Positions 1 to 9,265 of a stretch of DNA of 63,707 bases are shown here, piece by piece. Numbering within the stretch: position 1 is the first letter of the stretch; each line of letters opens with the position of its first letter. The translations under genes were made by a program, and so were the position numbers. The DNA comes from Faecousia sp. (GTDB lineage Bacteria > Bacillota > Clostridia > Oscillospirales > Oscillospiraceae), in the NCBI GenBank assembly GCA_029257715.1, contig JARIAT010000038.1, forward strand, positions 1 to 63,707. Direction: 5' to 3'. The notes beneath the pieces were generated by a model that saw nothing but the letters and a program-made list of their open reading frames with translations, made no database searches and had not been told where the DNA came from.

Positions 1-94
1 AATTCTTTTTAAAAATTTGATTTTCGGAGGTTTTCTTGGCAAACTTCATCGAATTGGCCGGTATTTTGTTTGGCGTTCTCTCGAGCGCTCAGAT

Positions 95-123
95 ATAATA
101 TCACGCCCTTCCCCATTTGTCAA
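95..123 (-). promoter_or_regulatory. Strong leftward sigma-A promoter at window edge
   Basis: On the minus strand, TTGACA (118-123) and TATTAT (95-100) are separated by exactly 17 bp. Transcription would start near position 88 and run left out of the window. No start codon is visible in the remaining leader of about 85 nt, so the product is unknown. A perfect promoter with a long untranslated start would suit a stable RNA or rRNA operon, but that is inference. Positions 1-224 hold no convincing gene. Confidence 0.65.
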
Positions 124-184
124 CACTATTTTTCAAATTTTTTCTTTTTTTATGAATTTTCTTTTTTATTTCTCTTTTTATGCA

Positions 185-216
185 ATTTCCCCCATCCTAA
201 AAAGGATGGGGGAAAT
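185..216 (-). terminator. Hairpin downstream of mrdA
   Basis: A perfect 14-bp inverted repeat (185-198 with 203-216, loop AAAA) lies just after the mrdA stop. On the minus strand it is followed by A-rich rather than U-rich sequence, so it is a weaker intrinsic terminator candidate than the others here. Confidence 0.45.
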
Positions 217-224
217 CATTCGGT

Positions 225-2327
225 TTATCCAACTCGGTTTTCATAGATAATTGTATCGCTTGTATCATCCACCGTGAAATAAGCATCCATAATGGCATTG
301 GCAATGTTGGCGCCATAGCCGCCCTGTCCAGCCTTTTCAATGTATACCGCAATGGCAATTTCAGGATTATCCTGCGGTGCGAAGCACACAAACGAACCAT
401 GGGGCGAACCTCCGGAGCCATGCTCCGCAGTACCCGTCTTGGCGCATACCTCAATATCTTTGTGTTTTTTATACCATGCGTCAGGGCCTGTTGCATAGTA
501 ATATGTGGCCGTACCCGTATGGGTCGTATCATTCATGCCCTTGAAAATCCCGCCGACTGTATCCGCGGACATCTGCACCGTAGACAGCACCTGAGGCTGC
601 TGCTCTTTTACAAGGGTAGAATAATCCGCAGAAACCACACGGTTGAGGAATGTACAGGCATAACGGGTTCCTTTTGCCGCCAGAGTCGCTGTATAAGATG
701 CCAGCTGCATGGGGGTAAATCGATTTTCCGACTGACCGATTGCGGCGAGGATCTTATCGCCGGGATACCAATTTGCATCGCTTCCCTGGAAAATCTCCGC
801 TTTTGTCTCCGGATTTGCCCGGTGGCCGACTTCCTCATAGAGTTCAACGCCTGTGGGCTCACCAAGGCCGAAGTTCTTTGCCGTTTCATCCAGCTGTTCA
901 CTTGTCAGCATATCACCGACTTCATAGAAAAACCAGTTGCACTATACACTCAGAGCCTGTGATACGTTGATGCTTCCGTGGGTCCGATGGGTTCTTGAAT
1001 AGATCAGACACATCGGTCCGTTTTCCGCATCGTATTTCGTATAGATGCCCTTTGTCAAAATCTCGGTGTATCGGCTGATTTTATCATTCTCCATACCGGC
1101 CGTAGCTGTAACCATTTTGTATGTTGATCCGGGGGGATAGGCCGCCAGCAGTGCCCGGTTATACATCGGCTTATCTTCGTCCTCATTCAGCTGCTTAAAA
1201 TACTCCGGCTCCCGGAATCTGGTCAGATCATACGAAGGATAGGACGCACACGCCAGCACCTTTCCTGTTCCGACCTCCACCGCCACCACAGAGCCTCTCG
1301 AAGCATCAGAGCCCATACCGGTACCCTCATCAATACCGCCTGTGGCCTGCAAATTCTTAATATAATATTCCAGAGAATCCTCGGCAATTTTCTGAAGATC
1401 CAGATCCAGTGTAATTTCCACATTATGCCCCGCAACAGGGAGCTTGCTGTAATATTCCCGAATGACATTTCCGTTTTTATCCACCGTCCGAACCAGCTGT
1501 CCGTCGGTGCCGTGGAGATAGTCTTCAAAGGCCCGCTCCAATCCGCTGGCACCGATTTCCGCATCCATTGAGTAGCCCTTATCTTTGTATTCAGGCCACT
1601 CCTCCGCACCGATTCGTTTCATTGATCCCAGGATATGGGGTGCGTATTTTGTATTATACTCCCGAACGGTGGATACCTCCGCCTCAAGGCCCGGAATATT
1701 CAGTTCCATAATCGTGTTGAGATCATCGTCGCTTACGTCCTCAATCAGCACATAGGCCGGCAGGTTGGTGATATCTGTGCGCAGCGCCAGCTCGTAGCGA
1801 AGACCCAGAACACTTCTCGCCTGCTCATCCGTCCATTCCTCCGGAAGCTTATAGTAGCTCCGAAGTCTGTTGATGAGCAGTGTCGCCGAAATATCCGAGT
1901 CAATCTGCATTTCCGTCAGATAGCTTTGAAAATAATCCTTCCACTCGGAGCCAAACTGGTCATGGATATACTCATAGGGTTTTTGCGTGCTCACCGGAAA
2001 ATGATCGTTATACGCAATATTTTTTCCCTGACACAGCTCCGCCAATCTGAGCAGGGACTGATTGGGATTTTCACTGCTCATCAGAACAAAGTTGGTAAAA
2101 ACCAGATTGTAACTGGCACGATTCGACACCAGCACATTGCCGTTTCGGTCGAGGATATCGCCCCGGGCAGCCTTAACCGTCGTATAATAGGTCAACGTGC
2201 TGGAGTTTTGAACCACATCGCCATTGCCCAGAATCTGCAGCGAGTACATATGGATGCTGTAACCTGTCAGCAGAAGCGCAAACAGCAGCAGCATGGCCGC
2301 AGCCCGGACTCGGGTTATTCTTTCCAT
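225..2327 (-). pseudogene. mrdA: Penicillin-binding protein 2 (transpeptidase), interrupted by an in-frame TAG
   Basis: This is a class B PBP, the peptidoglycan transpeptidase of the elongasome, acting outside the membrane. The start at 2327 follows GGAGGAGAAAC; an N-terminal membrane anchor (about residues 10-30), a pedestal region and the active-site motif PPGSTYK (Ser401) are visible. The frame then meets TAG at 942-944 (codon 462) and continues without shift to TAA at 225. After the stop the reading resumes CNWFFYEVGDM, and the KTGTAE motif lies near codon 630. The stop therefore replaces the Ser expected in the S-x-N catalytic motif (SCN); TCG to TAG is one base. The two halves read as open frames at 942-2327 and 225-911; the second has only a weak ribosome site. 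It is the last gene of maf-mreC-mreD-mrdA and overlaps mreD by 13 bp. It may be a true nonsense mutation, readthrough, or a sequence error. Confidence 0.9.
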
Positions 2328-2902
2328 GTTTCTCCTCCGATTTTACCGATCCACCCCATCTGAGGGTAGAGCAGAGGTACAATCGCGCCTCCCACCACAG
2401 CCGTGGCGAGAAACACATCATAGCGGCCCGGATAGGTATGTCCCTGAAAAACACCCATCAGAAATACACTCATCTCATAGGCCAGCAGAGCAATCCAGGC
2501 ACAAAGCCAGTTGGAGCTGAAGCTGCGGCGCAGAAAATTTTCCCGCAGCAGCGCTGCAAGCATACTGTATACCGTCAGAAACAGGACGCAATATGGCCCG
2601 GGTGCCGTTCCGGACAGCACATAAAACACCGAGCACCACAGCACAAACATTCCGCCTCGCTCTGCGCCCTCGATGATGCAGATCAGCACCATGAGGCATG
2701 GAGTCAGATCCAGCATTGCCCCCATGCCAAGCAGTCGAACCTTCGCCAGCATGGAGTCCTGAAGGATCATCGCAATCACGCAGGACACCGCATAAAGCCC
2801 CCATTTGAGGATTTTTTTGCGCTGCTGCGCCGTCAGATAGAGCTTATTGGCCAGATTGATTCCGTCGCGATCCGGCTTAAATTCAAATTTCTTCCGTGAC
2901 AT
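2315..2902 (-). CDS. mreD: Rod shape-determining protein MreD
   Basis: MreD is the small integral membrane partner of MreC, MreB and PBP2 in the lateral-wall synthesis complex. The 195-residue protein has a basic cytoplasmic N-terminus and about five hydrophobic segments from residue 30 on, with no catalytic motif, as expected. I chose ATG at 2902, placed 8 nt after GGAG; a GTG at 2911 that overlaps the mreC stop is possible. Sequence conservation of MreD is low, so the name rests on hydrophobicity and on its position between mreC and mrdA. Confidence 0.85.
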   Translation of the reverse strand: MSRKKFEFKPDRDGINLANKLYLTAQQRKKILKWGLYAVSCVIAMILQDSMLAKVRLLGMGAMLDLTPCLMVLICIIEGAERGGMFVLWCSVFYVLSGTAPGPYCVLFLTVYSMLAALLRENFLRRSFSSNWLCAWIALLAYEMSVFLMGVFQGHTYPGRYDVFLATAVVGGAIVPLLYPQMGWIGKIGGETWKE

Positions 2903-2907
2903 AGCAA

Positions 2908-3783
2908 TCACTCCGCGCTGTCCGTGGGATCGGTACTCTGAACCTGCTCCCCATTGTTTGCGTTATATTCCGTCAGAATCAAAACCTGTTCCAAGGAGCT
3001 GAAATCCGCAGCCGGCTCCAAAACGGCATATTTTGCCACACCCGTCTCGTCAAAGTCGGCGTCCACTATATATCCTAGAATCAGATTTCTTGGATACACG
3101 GTAGAGCCTGCCGTAACGACCTGGTCATTATTCCGAATGACGGAATCAGAGGGAAGATAGTTCATTCGCAGCATACCGTTGGCACCGGTCGCATAGCCGC
3201 CCTGCACCATGCCGTTATAGCCCGAGGATGCCACTGTGGCCGAAATTTCCAGAGAGGAATCCAGCACCGTCTTTACGACGGCATAATTCTCCCCAGCCTC
3301 CACAACCAGTCCCACAACCTGTCCGTTGAACGTCGTGGCACACATACCTTCCCGAATTCCGGAGGAGGTGCCCTTGTTGATCGTCAGCGAGCTGTTCCAA
3401 TCATTGGAGCCCCAGGCAATGACATACGCATCCACGCCCTTAAAATCCTCACGGCTCTTCTGTAAACCGGTCAGCTGACGCAGATATTCGTTTTCACGCC
3501 GCTGGGCATCTGCTTCACGGGCCTTATCCTCCATCTGGGCGATGCGCTCCTTAAGCGCCTCATTTTCCGCCTGAAGGGACTCGTATCGGAACATATAGCT
3601 GTAAATATCCTCCGCCTTATTTGTCAGCGCCTGCACACCGGAGCGCAGCGGCTTGAGCATTCCCTTAACTGCCATACTTGCAAAGTTGATCCCCATGGCA
3701 TTGCCCGCCACGGACAGCATAATCGAAAGCAGCAATGCCAAAATGACAATCAGCCGAACTTTTCCGCTGAAAAACTTTCTCAT
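2908..3783 (-). CDS. mreC: Rod shape-determining protein MreC
   Basis: MreC is the periplasmic-side scaffold of the elongasome and binds PBP2. The 291-residue protein has one N-terminal membrane anchor (residues about 9-29), a coiled-coil stretch rich in E, A and R (about 50-95), and a beta-rich C-terminal domain with conserved MreC features such as NKGTSSGIREGM and GQVVGLV. The start is ATG at 3783, which overlaps the maf stop as ATGA and follows a GGGGGG-type ribosome site; a longer frame to 3840 would overlap maf heavily and is unlikely. Translational coupling to maf is probable. Confidence 0.93.
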   Translation of the reverse strand: MRKFFSGKVRLIVILALLLSIMLSVAGNAMGINFASMAVKGMLKPLRSGVQALTNKAEDIYSYMFRYESLQAENEALKERIAQMEDKAREADAQRRENEYLRQLTGLQKSREDFKGVDAYVIAWGSNDWNSSLTINKGTSSGIREGMCATTFNGQVVGLVVEAGENYAVVKTVLDSSLEISATVASSGYNGMVQGGYATGANGMLRMNYLPSDSVIRNNDQVVTAGSTVYPRNLILGYIVDADFDETGVAKYAVLEPAADFSSLEQVLILTEYNANNGEQVQSTDPTDSAE

Positions 3784-4355
3784 ACGCCCACCCCCCAGAC
3801 AGGAATTCCCATATTCCGAAGGGTCATCGCAAGACGGCACACCGGCAGTCCCATGACATTATAGTAGTCGCCATGCAGTTCGGTGGCAAACAGTGCCGCG
3901 CCTCCCTGAATTCCGTAGGAGCCGGCCTTGTCCATGGGTTCCCCCGTGGCAATATAGGCCCGGATTTCCTGCGGAAGAAGCTCGCGGAAACGGATATCCG
4001 TAATCTCCGTGCAGGTATATACGTCATCATCCCGCATAACCGTCATTCCCGTCATCACCTGATGGTCCCTTCCGGAGAGCATGGACAGCATCCGGAATGC
4101 ATCCGCCTGATCCTTGGGTTTGCCCAGAATCTGCCCATCACAGACCACAATGGTATCCGCCGCCACAACCACATCTCCTGTTTGCCGCTCGACGGCCATC
4201 GCCTTTTTCAGGCTTACCCGAGCCACTTCCTCCGATGCAGGTCGGGTAAGATCCATCGTTTCGTCAATATCCGCCACCCGGACCACAAAATCCGGCGTAA
4301 TCAATCCCAGAAGCTCCCGACGGCGGGGAGACTGGGATGCCAAAATCAGATTCAT
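3780..4355 (-). CDS. maf: Maf-family nucleotide pyrophosphatase
   Basis: Maf proteins hydrolyse non-canonical or modified nucleoside triphosphates and delay septation when overproduced. The 191-residue protein begins with the family signature LASQSPRRRELL, which binds phosphates, and carries VAADTIVVCDGQILGKP (with the catalytic-type Asp) and the SYGIQGGAALF segment. Length is normal for the family. It sits 14 bp after the U32 peptidase gene and overlaps mreC by 4 bp, the common maf-mreC arrangement of Firmicutes. Confidence 0.95.
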   Translation of the reverse strand: MNLILASQSPRRRELLGLITPDFVVRVADIDETMDLTRPASEEVARVSLKKAMAVERQTGDVVVAADTIVVCDGQILGKPKDQADAFRMLSMLSGRDHQVMTGMTVMRDDDVYTCTEITDIRFRELLPQEIRAYIATGEPMDKAGSYGIQGGAALFATELHGDYYNVMGLPVCRLAMTLRNMGIPVWGVGV

Positions 4356-4369
4356 AGCTTGATCCTTTC

Positions 4370-6451
4370 TTAATCAAGGCCCCGCAGATACAGGCCTCTG
4401 GTGCAGGCGCCGGGGTCAAACGGCGCTGGGTTTAAATAATCATGCAGCACCCGGTCCACCTCCTGACGGTTTTCCGTGGTGAAGCTCAGGCGAAGTCCCC
4501 ACAGTCCCAGACGGCTCAGCTCCTCCCGCCGATCCAGCATACTCAGCTTTTTGCCATTGAGCAGAATGCTCCGGCAGGAATCCCCGTCCTTCATAATGGG
4601 AAATTCCGCTCCTGTGCGGTCCACCAGCTTGCTGGGGCCCTGATCGCAGGTGCAGCTTCCGGTGCGATTTTTGATGATACAATTTTCCGTAACCATCAGC
4701 GGCATCCGTCCATAGATCAGCATTTCCGTGTTCAGCGTCTTGCTGACATCCCGAATCTGCGGCAGCGTCATCTCAAAGCTAAGCATAGCGGAAGCCATCT
4801 CCAGTGCGCTGCAAACCTCAATTGCCCGAGAGTTATAGACATTGAGGCTGAAATCTCCTCTTGCATCCATCTCACACTCATGTGCGGTGACCAGCAAGCC
4901 CAAAGTCCCCACCAGTGCCTCTCGGATACCGATGCTTCTGGCGCCCTTCATTCCGGCACGGATCTTCTCCATCTCACCGTCATGCACAATTCTGGGCAGT
5001 ACAACCGCCAAATGCTGCGTCTTTGCCAGCTCCCCAAAGTAAGCCGGGTCCGCCTGCACCAGATGCAGGGGCACATACAGCACCTCCGGATTCATCTTCA
5101 GCAGCCGTCCGGTGATCTGATCCCGATTACTGACCTGAACCGTCAGCACCGGCTCCGAGCGGCGGCCGAAAACCTGCGGCACCCGTCTGGGGCGATGCAG
5201 CTCTACCGGATCTCTTCTGGCACGAAGGGCCGTCAGCTGATTCAGAACATCCCGACGCATGGCATTGATCGCCGAGGCAGACAAAGTCAATCCTCCGGCA
5301 ATTCGTGCCTTTACCCCCACGCAGCGGAAGGGTGTTCCGCCGGTTTTGGACAGACGGGCCGCCAATGTCTCCTCATTCAGCTCCAGATTCCGGGCCTTCT
5401 CCGGCTCCGGACCTTCTGCCTGACAGACATTTCCATCGGGGTCCTCCACCGCCAGCTGACTTCCATCCGGCGTAATCAGCGCAATAAAGCGCACCGGAAC
5501 CAGACCGTTTTCCACGGTTTCATAGCTGTTTCTGACTTCCTGCGCCCACTTTGCATTTTCGCTTTTATCCTCTCGGATGCCGAACATATCCGGTCCGATG
5601 CGTCCGGTATAATAGCCGTCGGTGAAGCCCTGACGGTTGAATGCCGTCATCAGATCCTTGACCATGCCTCGGCTGACATTTCCCTCATCCATGGCCTTGC
5701 GGTATACACTCGTAACCGTCGCCACATATTCCGGCTTTTTCATGCGGCCCTCAAGCTTAACTGATGCGACGCCCATCTCCTCCAGATCCTGAAGGTAGTG
5801 GACGAGGCAGTTATCCTTCAGACTCAGCGGATGGCGCTGCTCTGCTCGCCCATATCCGTATGTAAGGCGGCAGGGCTGGGCGCAGCGGCCCCGGTTACCG
5901 GATCGGCCGCCGATGGCCGCAGACAGATAACACTGACCCGAATAACACATACACAGCGCTCCGTGGCCGAACACCTCAATTTCAATCGGGGATTTGGCGC
6001 AGATATAGCGGATCTCTTCCCGACTCAGTTCCCGACTCAAAACGACACGGCTCATGCCCCATGCCGCACAGAGCAGCACACCCGGCAGGGAATGGACGGT
6101 CATCTGAGTAGAGCCGTGCAGCGCCACCCCGGGAGCTACCTCCCGGCACAGCTTGATCACACCCAGATCCTGAACGATGAACGCATCCACGCCGGCGGTT
6201 GCCGCCTGACGGATCAGCTCCACGCAATCCTTCATCTCCCGATCGGAAACCAGTGTATTTAAGGTCAGATGAACCTGCACCCCTCGCACATGGCAGTACT
6301 TCACTGCCTCCTGGAGGGTTTGAATGGTAAAATTCTTTGCACTCTGGCGCGCGTTAAAAGTTCCGCAGCCCAAATAGACTGCATTGGCACCGTTCTGGAC
6401 GGCGGCGCGCAGTGCTTCCATAGAGCCCGCAGGGGCTAATAATTCCAGCAT
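4370..6451 (-). CDS. U32 family peptidase with C-terminal DUF3656-like region (RlhA-type)
   Basis: The first ~400 residues form a U32 domain: LLAPAGSMEAL at the N-terminus, then HGSTQMTVHS and the cysteine-rich EVFGHGALCMCYSGQC...GNRGRCAQPCR block that in U32 proteins is thought to hold an Fe-S cluster. The remaining ~290 residues match the layout of longer U32 proteins with DUF3656, the group that includes the 23S rRNA hydroxylation factor RlhA. Whether it is a peptidase or an RNA-modification enzyme cannot be decided from sequence. I start at 6451 (MLELLAPAGS), preceded by GGAGAG; an in-frame ATG at 6496 lacks a good site. It is first in the operon leading to maf-mreCD-mrdA. Confidence 0.85.
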   Translation of the reverse strand: MLELLAPAGSMEALRAAVQNGANAVYLGCGTFNARQSAKNFTIQTLQEAVKYCHVRGVQVHLTLNTLVSDREMKDCVELIRQAATAGVDAFIVQDLGVIKLCREVAPGVALHGSTQMTVHSLPGVLLCAAWGMSRVVLSRELSREEIRYICAKSPIEIEVFGHGALCMCYSGQCYLSAAIGGRSGNRGRCAQPCRLTYGYGRAEQRHPLSLKDNCLVHYLQDLEEMGVASVKLEGRMKKPEYVATVTSVYRKAMDEGNVSRGMVKDLMTAFNRQGFTDGYYTGRIGPDMFGIREDKSENAKWAQEVRNSYETVENGLVPVRFIALITPDGSQLAVEDPDGNVCQAEGPEPEKARNLELNEETLAARLSKTGGTPFRCVGVKARIAGGLTLSASAINAMRRDVLNQLTALRARRDPVELHRPRRVPQVFGRRSEPVLTVQVSNRDQITGRLLKMNPEVLYVPLHLVQADPAYFGELAKTQHLAVVLPRIVHDGEMEKIRAGMKGARSIGIREALVGTLGLLVTAHECEMDARGDFSLNVYNSRAIEVCSALEMASAMLSFEMTLPQIRDVSKTLNTEMLIYGRMPLMVTENCIIKNRTGSCTCDQGPSKLVDRTGAEFPIMKDGDSCRSILLNGKKLSMLDRREELSRLGLWGLRLSFTTENRQEVDRVLHDYLNPAPFDPGACTRGLYLRGLD

Positions 6452-6549
6452 TTTAATCTCTCCATAATTGGTATACTTACTCGCATTATAGCACAAACAG
6501 CCGTCTCATTCCAGTAGGTTTCCATAATTTTAGAAATTTGTTCATACAA

Positions 6550-6577
6550 AAAGCCGCCCCAAAAACAGGGCGGCTTT
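6550..6577 (-). terminator. Terminator after ricT
   Basis: The stem AAAGCCGCCC / GGGCGGCTTT has a U-rich tail on the minus strand and separates ricT from the U32 operon. Confidence 0.85.
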
Positions 6578-6584
6578 GTTCGTT

Positions 6585-8042
6585 TTATTCGGCTCCACGG
6601 CTTCCATCCCCGGGATTCTTCGGCTTACGCCGACGGAAGTGATTGGGTTTGCGGCGGTGAGAAGGCCCGTTTTCGCTGTTGGGCATTTCTCCGTTTTCCT
6701 CTCTGCGCTCCCGCTGCTCCGGTCTTGGTCTGCGGGGCGGCTTGGGCCGATCCTGACGCTCCGCTCTTTCCGGCTTTTCGCCACGTTCAAAGCGCTCGCC
6801 CTTTTCGGTATTTTCCCGTCTGTCCTGTTTCTCCTGAGGTGCTCCCTCTGTGCGATTTTCTCCGGCTCTCTGTCCGGCATTGCGGGGGCGACGGCGGCGG
6901 CGGGTGCTGCGCTGTTCACCGGATTCCTCGTTTTTCTCTCCATTGTCAGATCGGGAAGCTCTGGGCTGCCGCACGGGACGTTCGGGCTTCTCTGCACGTG
7001 CAGGTCTCTGCTCCTGTTCCGGCTCATCCACCACAGAATCCATACGGTAGCGGAATTTAACCGGATCCAGTGCCGGCTCCTCTTCCTTGGGTTTTTCAGG
7101 CCGTTGCTTTGCATCAGGGCCGGAAATCGGTGCCAGATCGGCAGGGATGGGCGGATCATTTTTCTTGGCTTTGCCATTACGCAGCACGCAGATGTCGCAG
7201 TTATGGTGGCAGCAGCAGCTCTCCGGATTTTTCTCCAGACGAACCTTCACCATCTGGCACAGCAGATTCACATCCACAACCGTTCCACGGCCGTCGGGGG
7301 TATCCACAAAGGAGTCCATCTTCGGACTGGTGCGGATCAGATCTTCATAGGCTTCCTGCTCATATTTGAGGCAGCACATCAGCCGGCCGCAGGCGCCGGA
7401 AATTTTGGTGGGATTGAGGCTCAGATTCTGGGTTTTTGCCATCTTGATGGATACGGGCTGAAAATCATCCAGAAACTGGGCACAGCAGAAGGGTCTTCCG
7501 CAGATGCCGAGGCCGCCGACCATCTTGGCCTTGTCCCGCACGCCGATCTGCCGCAGCTCAATGCGGGTGTGGAAAATCGAGGCCAGATTTTTTACCAGCT
7601 CCCGGAAGTCCACTCGCTCATCGGCCGTAAAGAAAAAGAGGATTTTGCTGCCGTCAAAGGCGTATTCGGCGCTGACCAGCTGCATATCGAGGTTATGTTC
7701 TTCAATTTTCTGCATACAGACGCTGTATGCCTTCTTCTCCTTCTGGCGGTTTTCGGCCACGATCTTCTCATCAGCCTCCGTTGCCAGACGGATGACTCCC
7801 CGCAGCGGCGGAACCACATCTTTTTCAGAAATTTTGTGATTGGTTCCGGTGCAGGTGCCGTATTCGGGGCCGCGGGCGGTGTCAATGATCAGATGGGCGC
7901 CCACCGGAATTTCCATCCCGGAGGGATCGAAAAAGTAGATCTTCTGACCGGGGCGGAACTGCACGTCCACCACTTCCACCATCACAGGCTCTTCAGAAAT
8001 CTCAGCCGTCTCAGGGGCGAGAGTCTCAGTCATTTCGTCCAT
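6585..8042 (-). CDS. ricT: PSP1-domain protein RicT/YaaT with a long charged C-terminal tail
   Basis: RicT (YaaT) is part of the Fe-S-containing Y-complex that directs RNase Y cleavage and affects sporulation and competence in Bacillus. The first ~270 residues form the PSP1 domain, with the cysteine blocks GLGICGRPFCC and GRLMCCLKYE, followed by a CCCHHNCDIC cluster. About 200 further residues are low complexity, dominated by Arg, Glu, Pro, Lys and Gln, and are absent from the ~275-residue Bacillus protein. Start is ATG 8042, 6 nt after AAGGAG; a longer frame to 8105 overlaps holB and lacks a site. Its position directly after holB matches the usual holB-yaaT order. Confidence 0.9.
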   Translation of the reverse strand: MDEMTETLAPETAEISEEPVMVEVVDVQFRPGQKIYFFDPSGMEIPVGAHLIIDTARGPEYGTCTGTNHKISEKDVVPPLRGVIRLATEADEKIVAENRQKEKKAYSVCMQKIEEHNLDMQLVSAEYAFDGSKILFFFTADERVDFRELVKNLASIFHTRIELRQIGVRDKAKMVGGLGICGRPFCCAQFLDDFQPVSIKMAKTQNLSLNPTKISGACGRLMCCLKYEQEAYEDLIRTSPKMDSFVDTPDGRGTVVDVNLLCQMVKVRLEKNPESCCCHHNCDICVLRNGKAKKNDPPIPADLAPISGPDAKQRPEKPKEEEPALDPVKFRYRMDSVVDEPEQEQRPARAEKPERPVRQPRASRSDNGEKNEESGEQRSTRRRRRPRNAGQRAGENRTEGAPQEKQDRRENTEKGERFERGEKPERAERQDRPKPPRRPRPEQRERREENGEMPNSENGPSHRRKPNHFRRRKPKNPGDGSRGAE

Positions 8043-8074
8043 GATATTCTCCTTATATTGTACGGTTTCCATTT

Positions 8075-9025
8075 TCATCTCAAGGCCCAGGAAAGATAGC
8101 CGCATACTGCGGCACAGGACACATTGGCCTGGGCATATTCCATTGCTTTGCGCAGCACCATGCAGGTCTGCATCATATCTCCGGGCCGGCGAACCGCAGC
8201 AATAGCCGCAGCCTCCTCCACGCAGGCAGGCAGGCCGGAGCGATTGGCGAGAGCCTGCTCCATCAGTTCAAGCCATTCTCCCAGCATAGGAATCAGCGCA
8301 TCCCGCTTCCATTTTTCCATAGGAACCAGCAGCTCCAGAAGTCCATAGGTATCCCGAGCGGCATAACACGCGGCAAACCGTCTGGTCTGCTCGGACATGG
8401 TATTGCCCTGCATCAAGGCTCTTGCCTGCCCGAGATATCCTCCGCTGCGCAAAATCGCCGCGGAAACCCCCGCCTCGGAAGCCTCCGGGAATTCCCGATG
8501 CAGCACCCTTCTGAGAATTTCCTCCGGCAGCGGCTGCATTTTAAGCTCCACGCATCTCGACCGGATGGTGGGCAGGAGCTTGTCCGGATTGTCCGTCAAA
8601 AGCAGAAACACGCCGTAGGACGGCGGCTCCTCCAGAACCTTCAGCAGCGCATTCTGCGCTTCCAGCCCCATATCCTGCGCCCGTGGGAACAGATAGATTT
8701 TTTTAACACCCTCATTGGGACGGATAAACATATCGGTTCGGATGTCTCGGACAAAGCTGACCCTGACTGTTCGGCTGGACGGATCGTCTGCCAGAATATA
8801 GTCGGGGTGGGTATGACTCTCCACCTTCCGGCAGGCCCGGCAATGGCCGCATGGTCCGTTGGGGTCTTCGCACATCATAGCCTTCGCCAGCAGATCCGCC
8901 AGCGTATGCCTGCCCGAACCCTCCGGACCGGAGATCAGATAGAAGTGGGAAAGCTTCCCGCTTCGTCTGGCGGAGATCAGATTCTTTTTCAGTTGTTCGT
9001 TTCCCAGCAGGGTATCAAATGCCAT
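8075..9025 (-). CDS. holB: DNA polymerase III delta' subunit
   Basis: This is the clamp-loader subunit that, with DnaX and HolA, places the sliding clamp. The 316-residue protein has an AAA+ core: GPEGSGRHTLA (P-loop-like), a zinc-binding CEDPNGPCGHCRACR cluster, ALLKVLEEPP and the arginine-finger motif SRC. The start at 9025 (MAFDTLLG) follows GGAGGG by 8-9 nt. It ends 32 bp before ricT. Confidence 0.93.
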   Translation of the reverse strand: MAFDTLLGNEQLKKNLISARRSGKLSHFYLISGPEGSGRHTLADLLAKAMMCEDPNGPCGHCRACRKVESHTHPDYILADDPSSRTVRVSFVRDIRTDMFIRPNEGVKKIYLFPRAQDMGLEAQNALLKVLEEPPSYGVFLLLTDNPDKLLPTIRSRCVELKMQPLPEEILRRVLHREFPEASEAGVSAAILRSGGYLGQARALMQGNTMSEQTRRFAACYAARDTYGLLELLVPMEKWKRDALIPMLGEWLELMEQALANRSGLPACVEEAAAIAAVRRPGDMMQTCMVLRKAMEYAQANVSCAAVCGYLSWALR

Positions 9026-9265
9026 CTGATCTTCCCTCCGTTTTTGCAATGTAGTCCATAGTCCTTATTATATCATAATTTTTGTGAGATGCTATCTTTT
9101 TTTCACGAAAAAGTTCCCATCGCCCCTCTTCGACGAAATAAACCGAGGCAGCGAGCTATACTCTATATAGAAACATAACCGGGATTTGGTTGCACGAAAT
9201 CGTGCAGCAAGCCGTTTCCGTTTGGAGGCTCCCGATTTCTTATTTATCCCATCAGGAGGTTATCT

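Noticed and set aside
942-944. Pyrrolysine or other genetic-code recoding of TAG
   Set aside because: TAG ends two other genes here at normal positions and Pyl in an SxN motif makes no chemical sense; point mutation or sequence error is simpler.
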